Notes: a model not told the origin generated them from the sequence alone. A stretch of DNA of 64,000 bases from RBG-16-66-20 sp035308765 (GCA_035308765.1 DATGGA010000008.1:32074-96073); one strand, 5' to 3'; counted from the stretch's first letter, positions 24,976-33,793 are shown. Translations and numbers: made by a program.

Positions 24976-25470
24976 ATGCACCGCAATACACTGTTTTGTA
25001 TTGCTTTTACGGCCCTGATTTCTGGCTGTGCTTCGTTCACTCCGGCACTGCAGTCGCCGGCTGTCCCGCCTCCCGCCGCTCCCCGCGCACAGAATTCCGA
25101 GGCCCTGCTGCAGGCGCTGCTCGCGCTCGGCGTGGACTACCGCTACGGCGGCAGTTCGCCGGTGACCGGTTTCGACTGCAGCGGCCTTGTCGCCCACGTC
25201 TATCTCGAGGCCTGGAACATCCGGCTGCCCCACAACACGCTCGCGCAAAGCGAAAAAGGGGTGCCGGTCAGTCTATCGGAACTGCAGGCGGGCGATCTCG
25301 TGTTCTACGACACGCTGAAGCGCCCGTATTCCCACGTCGGGATCTATCTCGGCGACGGCAGGTTCGTGCACGCGCCCAAGTCCGGCGCCCGCGTACGGGT
25401 CGAATCGATCTACAGCAGCTATTGGGCGCCGCGATTTAGCGGCGCGCGGCGGATAGAGCCGCCACTCTAG
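24976..25470 (+). CDS. NlpC/P60 cell-wall hydrolase lipoprotein
   Basis: A 164-residue lipoprotein that should cleave peptidoglycan stem peptides. The signal peptide ends in the lipobox LISGC (Cys at 18) followed by Ala. A short Pro/Ala-rich linker (about 24-40) leads to the NlpC/P60 domain. The catalytic Cys is in GFDCSGLV, the His in YSHVGIYLGDG and the third polar position in FVHAPKSG. The gene is divergent from yoaA with a 70-bp gap that could hold a promoter (TTGCGT, 17 bp, TAGATT at 24938-24966). Its stop abuts the stop of the TonB-like gene. Confidence 0.9.
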   Translation: MHRNTLFCIAFTALISGCASFTPALQSPAVPPPAAPRAQNSEALLQALLALGVDYRYGGSSPVTGFDCSGLVAHVYLEAWNIRLPHNTLAQSEKGVPVSLSELQAGDLVFYDTLKRPYSHVGIYLGDGRFVHAPKSGARVRVESIYSSYWAPRFSGARRIEPPL

Positions 25471-26118
25471 CTAGCGGTCCTCGTCCTTGCGGTAGAAATC
25501 CACCGCGACATCGAGATGGAAGGCCGTGCCGCCAAGCGCGGGCGGGACCGTCACCCTGGATTGCGCGGCGCGGATCATGGCCTGCGCTTCGTCGTCGAGC
25601 ACCGCGTGGCCGGCGCTCTTCTTCACCGTGATCGAAGAAATCGAACCGTCCGCGCCGATCGCGACGCGCAGTTCGACTTTTCCCGTCCAATTGTTGTCCT
25701 GCGCGATGCGCGGATATTTCTTGTCGAGCGCGACGATTTTCAGGAGATCGATCCGGAATCGGGCGATGGCGCCGGGATCCGGCCCGCTCGCCGCTGCCGC
25801 CTGCGACGAAGATTGCGTAGCCGCTGCGGGCGCCGGAACCTGGGCAGGCACAATGAAGGCAGGTTCTGCAGCCTGCTTCACCGGCTCTACGCCGGGTATC
25901 GGCGGTGCAGGCGGCTCGAATTTCAGTACGGCAGGCGCGGGTGTTCTGGGCGCATCGAGGCGCGCCGTGAGGGGCGGCGCGGGGATCCGCCGGTGCGCCT
26001 CCGTAAGGGCCGGCAGCAGGAGCAACGCCAACGCGTGAAGCGCGAGCGACGCCGCCAGCGCCAGTCCGAGCAGGCGGAGTCCCCAGCCCTCTACCCGCGC
26101 GTCCCAAGCGCTCGCCAG
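25471..26118 (-). CDS. TonB-family energy-transducer-like protein (start uncertain)
   Basis: About 215 residues. The N-terminus has one membrane helix (LLGLALAASLALHALALLLLP cut in two here by length, about residues 16-35). A Pro/Ala-rich periplasmic linker follows (PAPPLTARLDAPRTPAPA), then a TonB C-terminal domain with NWTGKVELRVAIGADG and FHLDVAVDFYR. The family couples the proton motive force to outer membrane receptors, but no ExbB/ExbD or receptor gene is nearby. No ATG, GTG or TTG lies suitably in frame. CTG at 26118 has GGAG about 8 bp before it and is my best guess. Any such start overlaps the 3' end of the molybdoenzyme gene. Confidence 0.65.
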   Translation of the reverse strand: MASAWDARVEGWGLRLLGLALAASLALHALALLLLPALTEAHRRIPAPPLTARLDAPRTPAPAVLKFEPPAPPIPGVEPVKQAAEPAFIVPAQVPAPAAATQSSSQAAAASGPDPGAIARFRIDLLKIVALDKKYPRIAQDNNWTGKVELRVAIGADGSISSITVKKSAGHAVLDDEAQAMIRAAQSRVTVPPALGGTAFHLDVAVDFYRKDEDR

Positions 26119-28412
26119 ACTTTCTCCGCTGTGATCGGCATTTCGATGTGCTGCACTCCGCGCTCGGCAAGCGCATCCAGCACCGCGTGCACCGCTGCCG
26201 GCGTCGCGCCGATGGTGCCGAGCTCGCCCACGCCCTTGACGCCGAGCAGGTTGGTCTTGCAGGGCGCGCCCTCCTCGAAGCCGCTGGCCATCGGCGGCAT
26301 CTGGTCGGCGCGCGGCACGCCGTAGTCCATCAGGGAACCCGTCTGCAGCTGGCCGCCGTCCGCGTCGTAGACCACGCGCTCGTAGAGTGCCTGCCCGATG
26401 CCCTGCGCCATGCCGCCGTGCACCTGCCCCTCGACGATCATGTGGTTGATGATGCGCCCGATGTCGTCCACGCTTGTGATCGCGGCGACTTCGGTGACGC
26501 CGGTCTCGGGATCGATCTCGAGTTCGCAAACCTGCGCGCCGTTCGGCCAGGAAGGCGCGGACGGCGTCTCGGTGGCCGAGACGCGGATGCGCTTTTCAGG
26601 CTGGCGCGCCGCGAGCGCGGCCAGCTCGATCGCGCGGTCGGTGCCGGCGATGGAAAAACGGCCGTCGCGGTATTCGATGTCCGGCGGCGACGCTTCCAGC
26701 GCTTCGGCGGCGAGTTCCCTGCCGCGCGCGATGACCACGCGGCCCGCCGCGACCACCGCGGAGCCGCCGACAAAGGCCGAGCGCGAACCCACGCTGCCGA
26801 CGCCATTGGCGCGGTCAGTGTCACCCTGGACGATGACGATTCTTTCCGGCGCAACACCGAGGATTTCCGTGACCAGTTGCGTGTAGCTCGTCTGCAGGCC
26901 CTGTCCCATGGCCATGGTGCCGGAGAACACCGTCACCGTGCCGTCGGCGGCGACTTCGATGTCCACGGTTTCGGTCGGAATGGCGCCGGTCCATTCCAGG
27001 TACACGGCCAGCCCGCGCCCGCGCAATTTGCCGTTTTTCCGGCTCAGCTCTTTCCTGGCAGCGAAATTTTCCCAATCCGAGGCTTTCAGAACCTTCTCAA
27101 GCACCTGCGCGAACACGCCCGAGTCGTAGACGTCGCCCATGTAGGTCCGGTAAGGCAGCGCCGCGGGCGCGATGAAATTGCGCCGGCGGATTTCCACGGG
27201 GTCGAGCCTCATCTCGCGCGCCGCCTGCCCGATCAGGCGCTCCATCAGGAAGTTCGCCTCGGGACGCCCCGCCCCCCTGTATGCGCCGGTGGCCATGGTG
27301 TTGGTCAGCACGCCGCGAGCCCTGTAATCCACCGCCGGCACGTCGTAGACGGTGGTGAGCACCTTGGGCCCGATGAACAGCGGAATGATCGCCGTCGAGC
27401 CCACCGGCGTAGCGCCGAAATTCGCCGTGACTCGCGCGCGCAGCCCGAGGATCCTGCCCTGCGCGTCCAGCGCCAGCTCGGCCTCGTCGTGCTGGTCGCG
27501 GCCCATGTGCGCGGCGAGGAATTCCTCGCTGCGGTCGGCGCGCCACTTCACCGGGCGGCCGAGCTTGCGCGCCGCATAGCAGAGCACCGCGTCCTCGTTG
27601 GCGAGGCCGGTCTTCATGCCGAAGCCGCCGCCGATGTCGCCCACCACCACGCGGAACTCGTCGGGCTTCGCCTGGAACACCGCCGCCAGCGATTCGCGCG
27701 CGCCGGTCGGCGTCTGGTTCTGCGTATACAACGTCCAGCGCGCGTTCCCGTAGTCCGCGATCGAGCAGCGCGGCTCCAGCGCCATCGCGTTCAGGCGCTG
27801 GTTGTGCAGTGAAATCCTGGTGACGTGCGCGGCATGCGCGAAGGCCTCGTCGGTCTTCTTCGCGTCACCGTGCTGCGATTCCGCCGACAGGTTGCCGGCC
27901 GCCGCGGGCCAGAGCAGCGGCGCGTTGGCGTCCAGCGCGCGCTTCGCATCCGTGACGCAGGCCAGGTCCTCGTAGTCGATCGCGACGAGCTCGGCTGCAT
28001 CCAGCGCCTGCTCTCGCGTCTCGGCTGCCACGGCCGCCACCTGCTGGCCGACATAGAAAACCTTGTCTTCCGCGAGCGGCGTGCGCGGCGGCGCCGCCAT
28101 CGGCGAGCCGTCGGCGCGCTTGAACAGCGGCGGGAACGGGATATGGCCGACGCCGTCGGCGCGCAGGTCCGCCATAGACCATGCGCCTGCGACGCCCGGC
28201 GCGGCGCGCACGGCGGACAGGTCCACCGACACGATCTTCGCGTGCGCGTGCGGCGAGCGCGCGAACGCCACCCAGACCTGGCGCGGCAGGTTGCGGTCGT
28301 CGCTGAACAGGCCCTTGCCGGCGAGCAGGCGGTCATCCTCGAGCCGTTTTTGCGAGCGCGAGGAGCCAAAACGCGCGGATGCGGGATCGAACTGGGTTGC
28401 GGGTGCGCTCAT
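26091..28412 (-). CDS. xanthine dehydrogenase-family molybdopterin-binding subunit, form II CoxL-like
   Basis: A 773-residue large subunit of the xanthine oxidase/CO dehydrogenase family. It has the N-terminal a/b-hammerhead domain (about 20-140) and Mo-cofactor domains with GDIGGGFGMKTG, the active-site loop AYRGAGR and VKGVGELGTIG near the C-terminus. AYRGAGR marks form II CoxL-like proteins; true CO dehydrogenase (form I) has AYRCSFR, so CO oxidation should not be assumed. The expected FAD and 2Fe-2S subunits are not adjacent. I chose MSAPATQF at 28412 over the ATG at 28442 because the longer start would include the upstream terminator hairpin. Confidence 0.85.
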   Translation of the reverse strand: MSAPATQFDPASARFGSSRSQKRLEDDRLLAGKGLFSDDRNLPRQVWVAFARSPHAHAKIVSVDLSAVRAAPGVAGAWSMADLRADGVGHIPFPPLFKRADGSPMAAPPRTPLAEDKVFYVGQQVAAVAAETREQALDAAELVAIDYEDLACVTDAKRALDANAPLLWPAAAGNLSAESQHGDAKKTDEAFAHAAHVTRISLHNQRLNAMALEPRCSIADYGNARWTLYTQNQTPTGARESLAAVFQAKPDEFRVVVGDIGGGFGMKTGLANEDAVLCYAARKLGRPVKWRADRSEEFLAAHMGRDQHDEAELALDAQGRILGLRARVTANFGATPVGSTAIIPLFIGPKVLTTVYDVPAVDYRARGVLTNTMATGAYRGAGRPEANFLMERLIGQAAREMRLDPVEIRRRNFIAPAALPYRTYMGDVYDSGVFAQVLEKVLKASDWENFAARKELSRKNGKLRGRGLAVYLEWTGAIPTETVDIEVAADGTVTVFSGTMAMGQGLQTSYTQLVTEILGVAPERIVIVQGDTDRANGVGSVGSRSAFVGGSAVVAAGRVVIARGRELAAEALEASPPDIEYRDGRFSIAGTDRAIELAALAARQPEKRIRVSATETPSAPSWPNGAQVCELEIDPETGVTEVAAITSVDDIGRIINHMIVEGQVHGGMAQGIGQALYERVVYDADGGQLQTGSLMDYGVPRADQMPPMASGFEEGAPCKTNLLGVKGVGELGTIGATPAAVHAVLDALAERGVQHIEMPITAEKVWRALGTRG

Positions 28413-28415
28413 GGG

Positions 28416-28440
28416 AATAAAAACGCCCCATCCGGGGCGC
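28416..28440 (-). terminator. intrinsic terminator just upstream of the CoxL-like gene
   Basis: On the minus strand CGCCCC-GGAT-GGGGCG (28439-28424) is followed at once by TTTTTATT (28423-28416). It would end transcription of the aldolase-DUF2520 unit. The CoxL-like ATG begins only 4 bases further on, so that gene needs an internal promoter, or the hairpin acts as an attenuator. Confidence 0.75.
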
Positions 28441-28466
28441 ATTTCGATGCTGGCTGAGTCGGGAGT

Positions 28467-29306
28467 TTACCGCGAATCGAGGTTCAATTCGGCCCGAAGT
28501 TCCTCCGCCCGCGCCGCGCCGAGCGTGCCCGACGCGAGCGCAAGCGGAATGGTGCGCAGCGCCAGCCGGCGGTAGAAGTCGCGTGTGCCGGCGTCCAGCC
28601 CGCCGAGCGCATTCAGGTGCCGCACCACGGTCTGCAGATCGCCACGCGCGACAGGCCCTGCCATCGCGCGCGCAAGACCGGAGTGCGAGATCGCGTCGGT
28701 ACTGCCGCGCACCAGCGGCAGCAGCGCGGCCAACGCATCCTCCTGACCGATCCCGATCCGCCCCCAGATACCGACAGCCTCAGCGAGCAACGCGGCAATG
28801 AAAGGGCCGGCATAGTGGGCGCCAGCGTGATAAGCGGCCCTCGCACCGCTCGGCACGCGCAGCGGCCGCGCGCCCAGCGCCTCGACCATACCGGCCAGCG
28901 TCCCGGCCAAAGGTTCCGCAGCCTCCACTGCAATCGCGCAACGCGCCAGTCCGTCCGCCGCAACTTCCGGATCGGCGAACATCTGCAGCGGATGAAAGCC
29001 GCCGACCGCCGCGCCGGCACCGGCGGCGGCACCCAGCACGGACAATTCGGCGGCACCGCTGCAATGCACAGCGGCAACGCCTTGCCGCCACCTGAGCGCC
29101 GCCGCCACGCTGCCGATGGCGTCGTCCGGCACCGTGAGGAAAACGACGTCCGCGCGATCGACCACGTCCTGCCCCGCGGGATTCCCGGCACGGCCCGCAA
29201 TCCCAGCGACCGGGTAGCCGGCGCGCGCAAGCGCGAGCGACAGGCCCTTGGCGACCCGGCCGCCGCCTATGAAGCCGACACGCGGGCGCGCGGGCGCCTC
29301 AGTCAC
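28467..29306 (-). CDS. Rossmann-like and DUF2520 domain oxidoreductase
   Basis: A 279-residue protein with an N-terminal NAD(P)-binding Rossmann domain (VGFIGGGRVAKGL, about 10-22) and a C-terminal helical DUF2520 domain. The sequence VHCSGAAELSVLGAA and GGFHPLQMF is typical of this family, which resembles ketopantoate reductase and pyrroline carboxylate reductase; the substrate is unknown. GTG 29306 gives VTEAPARPRVGFIGGG and overlaps the aldolase stop by 8 bp, so the two are coupled. The longer frame to 29390 would run inside the aldolase gene. Confidence 0.85.
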   Translation of the reverse strand: MTEAPARPRVGFIGGGRVAKGLSLALARAGYPVAGIAGRAGNPAGQDVVDRADVVFLTVPDDAIGSVAAALRWRQGVAAVHCSGAAELSVLGAAAGAGAAVGGFHPLQMFADPEVAADGLARCAIAVEAAEPLAGTLAGMVEALGARPLRVPSGARAAYHAGAHYAGPFIAALLAEAVGIWGRIGIGQEDALAALLPLVRGSTDAISHSGLARAMAGPVARGDLQTVVRHLNALGGLDAGTRDFYRRLALRTIPLALASGTLGAARAEELRAELNLDSR

Positions 29307-30150
29307 GGTAAGACGGATCGGCCCGGTCGAGCGACCGTAGCAGCGCCGGCCATTCGAGCAGGCCATAGCCCGTGCCTGCCTTCTGCGCATCGCGCGCGAT
29401 GTTCGGGTTCGCCGCGGCCTCGTTGTCGAGCGTGATTTCCGTTCCCGAGAGCGCCTCGGCGGTGCGCTCGACCACCGCCTGCGACGGCGGATGCAGCGGG
29501 CGCTGACAGGAAAGCAGATCGACCTGGATGCGGCAGGCCTGCTCCAGCCAATAGATCAGATTGAATGCCTGCGGAATGCTCGGCCCGCACGCGAGCAGCC
29601 CGTGATTGCGCAGGATCATTGCGCTGCGGTCGCCCAGGTGCCCGACCAGCCGCGCTTTTTCGCCCCGGTCGAACGCAGGGCCTTCGTAGTCGTGGTACGC
29701 GACCTGGCCATGGAACCGCATCGCGGTCTGGGACAGCGGCAGCAGTCCTTCTTCGAGCGCCGAGACCGAAATTCCGGCGCGCGTGTGTGTATGAATTACG
29801 CATTGTGCATCCGGCCGAGCCTCGTGAACCGCGCTGTGGATGATGTAGCCGGCGGCATTCACGGAATAGCCATGATCGGATTTGTCGATCACGTTTCCCG
29901 CGAGATCAACCTTGATCAGACTGGAAGCGGTGACTTCCTCGTACAACATGCCGTAAGCATTGATGAGGATGTGGTGCGCGGGCCCCGGCACGCGGGCCGT
30001 GATGTGGTTGTAGATCAGGTCGGTCATGCCATAGCGCGCGACCAGCCGGTAGCACGCCGCCAGGTTGACGCGCAGTTCCCACTCGTCGGGACTGACGCAT
30101 TCGCGCATCGACCGCATCCGCAAGGGAAAGACGCTCGCCATGCCGCCCAT
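29299..30150 (-). CDS. class II aldolase/adducin family protein
   Basis: A 283-residue zinc-dependent class II aldolase-like protein (FucA/AraD superfamily), which cleaves or epimerises sugar phosphates or related hydroxy acids. It has GMTDLIYNHITARVPG near 41-56, the zinc His pair in VIHTHTRAG and a further His in LRNHGLLACG. The real substrate is unknown. The exact start is uncertain: ATG 30150, 30141 and 30117 are all in frame with no strong ribosome site. It is coupled to the DUF2520 gene, so both may act in one small catabolic step. Confidence 0.88.
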   Translation of the reverse strand: MGGMASVFPLRMRSMRECVSPDEWELRVNLAACYRLVARYGMTDLIYNHITARVPGPAHHILINAYGMLYEEVTASSLIKVDLAGNVIDKSDHGYSVNAAGYIIHSAVHEARPDAQCVIHTHTRAGISVSALEEGLLPLSQTAMRFHGQVAYHDYEGPAFDRGEKARLVGHLGDRSAMILRNHGLLACGPSIPQAFNLIYWLEQACRIQVDLLSCQRPLHPPSQAVVERTAEALSGTEITLDNEAAANPNIARDAQKAGTGYGLLEWPALLRSLDRADPSYRD

Positions 30151-30303
30151 TTTGCTGGTGAATTGCGGTTCAAATTGTACGCCGTCGCCCCGAACCCCGC
30201 GCCCAGAGTCAGTCTTCGGCTACTGTCGCCGCCCAAGGCTTGCATTGGCGAATGCGACCCGTTGAAATACCATTAAGCCGCTCAGCACGGAGGAGCTTCC
30301 ACG

Positions 30304-31146
30304 ATGGCGATCATCGATTCCCAGGTCCATGCCTATGAGGCGAATACGCCGAAACGGCCCTGGCGCACTGTGCCGAATTGGCCCGACCACGTCACGGGTG
30401 ACGAGATGGTGGCGGCGATGGACAAGGTCGGCGTCGACGGCGCGATCTTCATCTCGGCGTTTTCCATGTACGAGTACGACGCCAGCTATGCGGTGGAAGT
30501 GCAGCGGGCCCATCCCGGCCGGCTCGCCCTCGTCAAGCCGGTCGACCCGGACAATCCGGCGGTCGCCGATGTCATCGCCGACTGGAAGAAAACGCCGGGC
30601 GCGGTCGGCATCCGCATCATGATGACCAAGGAGAGGGGGAACGACCACAACCACCCGGGCATCGACCGGATTCTGCGCGAAGCCGTCCGGCACGATTTTC
30701 CGGTCAACATGCTGTGCTGGGGCAACCTCGACGCGGGCAGGGCGTTGATCGACCGCTACCCCGACACGCGATTCATCATCGACCATCTAGGCATCATGCA
30801 GCCCCGCACGCCGCCCGCCCCGCCGCAGCCCTGGGCCGACTTGCCGAAGGTGCTGGACCTCGCCAAGCGCCCGAACGCGGTGATCAAGGTAAGTGGCGCC
30901 TGCACGCTGTCCCGGAAACCATATCCCTTCCCTGACATTTGGGAGCCGCTCGCCCGCGTGTTCGACGCCTGGGGTTTCCACCGCTGCCTGTGGGGCACCG
31001 ACTGGACCCGCGCCTTCGCGGTGGTCAGCTACGAACAGGCCGTCGAGCCCTTCCGCCTGACCGACCGCCTGAGCAAGAGTGAAAAGGAAATGCTAATGGG
31101 CGGTGCCTGTGCCAAGGCCTATGGTTGGTTACCGAAGAAAGGCTAG
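30304..31146 (+). CDS. amidohydrolase family protein (TIM-barrel, amidohydrolase 2 type)
   Basis: A 280-residue metal-dependent hydrolase or decarboxylase of the amidohydrolase 2 group (PF04909). It has IDSQVHAYE at the front, with one metal His where the family often has HxH, IIDHLGIM in the middle, and the C-terminal metal-site Asp in LWGTDWTRAF. A good Shine-Dalgarno GGAGGAG is at 30289-30295. It is divergent from the aldolase gene and 14 bp upstream of a GNAT gene. 2-Pyrone-4,6-dicarboxylate hydrolase-like or related lactonase functions are possible but not shown. Confidence 0.85.
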   Translation: MAIIDSQVHAYEANTPKRPWRTVPNWPDHVTGDEMVAAMDKVGVDGAIFISAFSMYEYDASYAVEVQRAHPGRLALVKPVDPDNPAVADVIADWKKTPGAVGIRIMMTKERGNDHNHPGIDRILREAVRHDFPVNMLCWGNLDAGRALIDRYPDTRFIIDHLGIMQPRTPPAPPQPWADLPKVLDLAKRPNAVIKVSGACTLSRKPYPFPDIWEPLARVFDAWGFHRCLWGTDWTRAFAVVSYEQAVEPFRLTDRLSKSEKEMLMGGACAKAYGWLPKKG

Positions 31147-31160
31147 GGGATTAGACACTT

Positions 31161-31631
31161 ATGCCAAAAGCTCTTTCTTCCAAGGTAACTGTTCGCCGGG
31201 CCGCACCGCGAGACGAGAAGCGTTGGCGCGAGTTGTTCGACGGCTACTGCCTCTTCTACAAACGCACCCCCTCGAAGCCGCTCACCCGCCACACGTGGAC
31301 GCGGATCCTGGACGACGCGTCGCCGATCCATGCGATCGTTGCCGGGAATCGAAAGGACGGCGTCATCGGCATCGCCAACTACGTGGTCCACGAACACACG
31401 CTGGGGCTTACCCCGGTCTGCTATCTGGGAGACTTGTTCGTCGATCCCGCGCAACGCGCGGCCGGGGTCGGCGAGCAGCTGGTCGGCTGGCTGGTGGCTC
31501 AAATGAAGCGCGAGGGGTGGTCCAGGCTCTATTGGCACACCAGGTTCAACAACTACCGCGCCCGGGGTCTGTACGACAAGTTCACGCCGCATAGCGACTT
31601 CGTTCGCTACACCGTGTATCCGGAAACCTGA
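31161..31631 (+). CDS. GNAT-family N-acetyltransferase
   Basis: A 156-residue single-domain GNAT. The acetyl-CoA pyrophosphate loop is in DPAQRAAGVGEQLVG (about 94-108). The strand LGDLFVDP before it and LYWHTRFNNYRARGLYDKF after it are typical. Substrate unknown. It follows the amidohydrolase with a 14-bp gap and likely shares its transcript. Confidence 0.88.
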   Translation: MPKALSSKVTVRRAAPRDEKRWRELFDGYCLFYKRTPSKPLTRHTWTRILDDASPIHAIVAGNRKDGVIGIANYVVHEHTLGLTPVCYLGDLFVDPAQRAAGVGEQLVGWLVAQMKREGWSRLYWHTRFNNYRARGLYDKFTPHSDFVRYTVYPET

Positions 31632-31706
31632 GACTTTGGAGCAAGTCACTAGCGCCATGGGGTGCAAACCGAGGATGATTTACGTCCGAACCAAGGGGAG
31701 GGGTTT

Positions 31707-32323
31707 ATGAATCGATGGTCGACAATCGCGATGCTCGCGGCCGCGGCATTCTTGGCGCACGGCTGTGCCGGTGGGCTGAGTGGCGACGGGGATGGATTAC
31801 GCTGATCGACGGCGATCAGGGACTCGCAAACTGGAACCAGGTGGGAGACGCTAACTGGCGGGCCGAGGCAGGCGCCATCGTTGCGGACAAGGGCAAAGGA
31901 GGCTTCCTGGTCTCGAAGGTCGCTTACTCCGATTTCGAGATTCGCGCCGAATTCTGGGCGGAAACCGATACAAACAGCGGCATCATGATTCGTTGCTCCG
32001 ATCCGGCGAAACCGGGAGCGGTCGACTGCTACGAGGTCAACATTTGGGACATACGCCCGGATCCGACGTATGCGACTGGAGCGATCGTCAATGTGGCACG
32101 GGTGCCGGCGCCGATTGTCTACAAGGCCGGCGGTAAGTGGAACACCTACGAGATTTACGCGCGGGGCACGCAAATGACGGTCAAACTCAACGATGTCGTC
32201 ACCGTCAGCGCCCAGAACGGGGAGCACTCCTCGGGCACGTTCGCGCTCCAGTTCGGTGCCGGTGTCAAGGGTGCGCTGGGCGGTCCTATCAAGTGGCGGA
32301 AAGTGCAAATCAGGCCGTTGTAG
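31707..32323 (+). pseudogene. DUF1080 (3-keto-disaccharide hydrolase-like) lipoprotein gene, split by a frameshift
   Basis: ATG 31707 begins a lipoprotein signal peptide (MNRWSTIAMLAAAAFLAHGC, lipobox AHGC) but that frame stops at 31803-31805. The body lies in another frame: WITLIDGDQGLANW through WRKVQIRPL, stopping at 32321-32323. This is a DUF1080 beta-sandwich domain (about 175 residues, with AEFWAETDTNSGIMIRC). One extra G in the G4 run at 31788-31791 would join both parts seamlessly. I read it as a single-base deletion in a homopolymer, either real or an assembly error. The leader read in the domain frame (MVDNRDARG...) is not a signal peptide, which supports the frameshift. Confidence 0.75.
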
Positions 32324-32363
32324 CGGGACGCCCCTACTTTGCAACAAAGGTCGGAGTTTCCTC

Positions 32364-32385
32364 CGCACTCGCTGCACCGAGTGCG
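32364..32385. terminator. hairpin between convergent genes
   Basis: CGCACTCG-CTGCAC-CGAGTGCG is a perfect 8-bp stem with a 6-nt loop between the ends of the DUF1080 gene and the TAXI gene. It has no T run on either side, so it may be a weak bidirectional terminator or an RNA end-stabilising hairpin. Confidence 0.4.
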
Positions 32386-32388
32386 AAG

Positions 32389-33726
32389 CTACTGGCGTTC
32401 CTTATTTTCCGAGGGGGCGCCGACCTGGGTGATCTGATTGCGCACGAAACCGATATGCTGGCGCAAAACATAGAGCTGGTCGGCAAAAGACCCGGGCAAT
32501 TTGGCGGTGATGACACGCCTTTCGATGTCGTCGAGGCGCTTGAGCAGCTCCGCACGCTGCTCCAACGTGGTCTGCCCGAACGCTGTGCGCTCAAGCGCCA
32601 TCAGTTCTCCATAGCCTCTGAAAATCCGCGTGTTGATGCGCCATCTGTAGAGTGCAGGCACAACCTTGAGGCCGGGAATCAGAAGCACCGCGACCGGTAG
32701 GAGCATGATCAAGGCGCGATCAACCAGGCTTGCCAGCCAGAAAGGCAGATGCTTGTAAGCAAAGCTCTTGCCCGATTGATAGTAACGGACTGCATCGTCG
32801 CTTAAGCGATACTCGTGCTCGAGTGGGGCCGGGAATTCGCCCGCTTTCTGCAGCAGCGTCGCCCGGCCATGCACTTCGCGCGCCGCCTCGATCAGCATGT
32901 CGGACAGCGCCGGGTGCAAATCGGACCGAGCAATGAGTTCGACGGTCGGTGCGATGATGGTGAGCGGCTTGGAGGGCGCGTTCTTACCCAGATCCAGCGA
33001 ACCCTGCGGCAGTTCAATCTTGCTGAGGTAGCGGAAACGACGCACATAGCCGTCACCCTGCACAAAGTCGAACAGGCGAATACCGGTCGTGTGAAGCAGA
33101 TCGCGCATGTTGGCGGACGCGGCGGAATCGCCGGTAAGAAACACTGCGTCCGCTTGGCCCTTAAGCAGAGCTTCCTCCGCGGACTTGCCGTCCAAGGCGA
33201 GCAATTTTGTCTGTCCCTTCGCCTCGATTCCGTTCGCCTTCAGGAGCGTCTCCGCCAGCGCGCGCGTTCCGCTGCCTTCGCGGCCGATCGCAACTCGTTT
33301 CCCCTGCAGTTCGGACAATCGCCGGAGGGGCCGGCGAGCCCGATAAAAGACGAGCACTGGCTCGTAGAACACACTGCCGAGCGACATAAGCTCGGCAGCG
33401 TCACCAAAACTGGCAAGCCCGCCCTGCACGAATCCGATGTCGACATTGAAATTGGGATCGCTCAGGCGCTTGAGGTTTTCCAGTGAACCCTGAGACGGCA
33501 GAATCTTCAGCGTCACCCCCTGGCGCGCCAGGATCTTGCGATACCGCTCGGCCGACACCTGGAATATGCTGCCGTCCGGCCCGCTCGTAATGACGATGGT
33601 GTCCGGAGGTGCCGGGCGGACAAAGTGAAGCGCAGCCCAGAATCCGACTATCAGAAGCAGGGCGTATGGCCCCAGCGCTATCGCGAGGTCGCGCCACGAG
33701 ATCTTGGGAATATTGAGGCGGGACAT
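32389..33726 (-). CDS. membrane-anchored TAXI-family TRAP solute-binding protein
   Basis: A 445-residue protein with a membrane helix near the N-terminus (about 16-36, LGPYALLLIVGFWAALHF). A TAXI-type periplasmic ligand domain follows (about 40-315, with ITSGPDGSIFQVSAERYRK and GREGSGTRALAETLL). A second membrane helix lies at about 328-358, followed by a roughly 85-residue cytoplasmic tail (RIFRGYGELMALER onwards). Normal TAXI proteins are soluble or lipid-anchored and work with a DctQM-type fusion permease; none is present here. The two-helix design suggests a ligand sensor or a tethered receptor (inference). Confidence 0.82.
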   Translation of the reverse strand: MSRLNIPKISWRDLAIALGPYALLLIVGFWAALHFVRPAPPDTIVITSGPDGSIFQVSAERYRKILARQGVTLKILPSQGSLENLKRLSDPNFNVDIGFVQGGLASFGDAAELMSLGSVFYEPVLVFYRARRPLRRLSELQGKRVAIGREGSGTRALAETLLKANGIEAKGQTKLLALDGKSAEEALLKGQADAVFLTGDSAASANMRDLLHTTGIRLFDFVQGDGYVRRFRYLSKIELPQGSLDLGKNAPSKPLTIIAPTVELIARSDLHPALSDMLIEAAREVHGRATLLQKAGEFPAPLEHEYRLSDDAVRYYQSGKSFAYKHLPFWLASLVDRALIMLLPVAVLLIPGLKVVPALYRWRINTRIFRGYGELMALERTAFGQTTLEQRAELLKRLDDIERRVITAKLPGSFADQLYVLRQHIGFVRNQITQVGAPSENKERQ

Positions 33727-33779
33727 GAACGTAGCTTACCAGTCGCGCCTGACCCTGTGACCTGCGAACTCCGAGTTGC

Positions 33780-33793
33780 GTACGCTAACGTAC
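33780..33793. promoter_or_regulatory. palindromic operator-like site A
   Basis: GTACG-CTAA-CGTAC is a perfect palindrome followed by AGACA. It lies in the 187-bp gap between the divergent TAXI gene (53 bp from its ATG) and the beta-barrel lipoprotein gene (120 bp from its GTG). It matches four other intergenic sites in this window with the form GTnYG-N4-CGyAC. Confidence 0.6.

Noticed and set aside
26091..28412. Calling the molybdoenzyme subunit aerobic CO dehydrogenase (coxL)
   Set aside because: The active-site loop is AYRGAGR, not AYRCSFR, and coxM and coxS are not adjacent.
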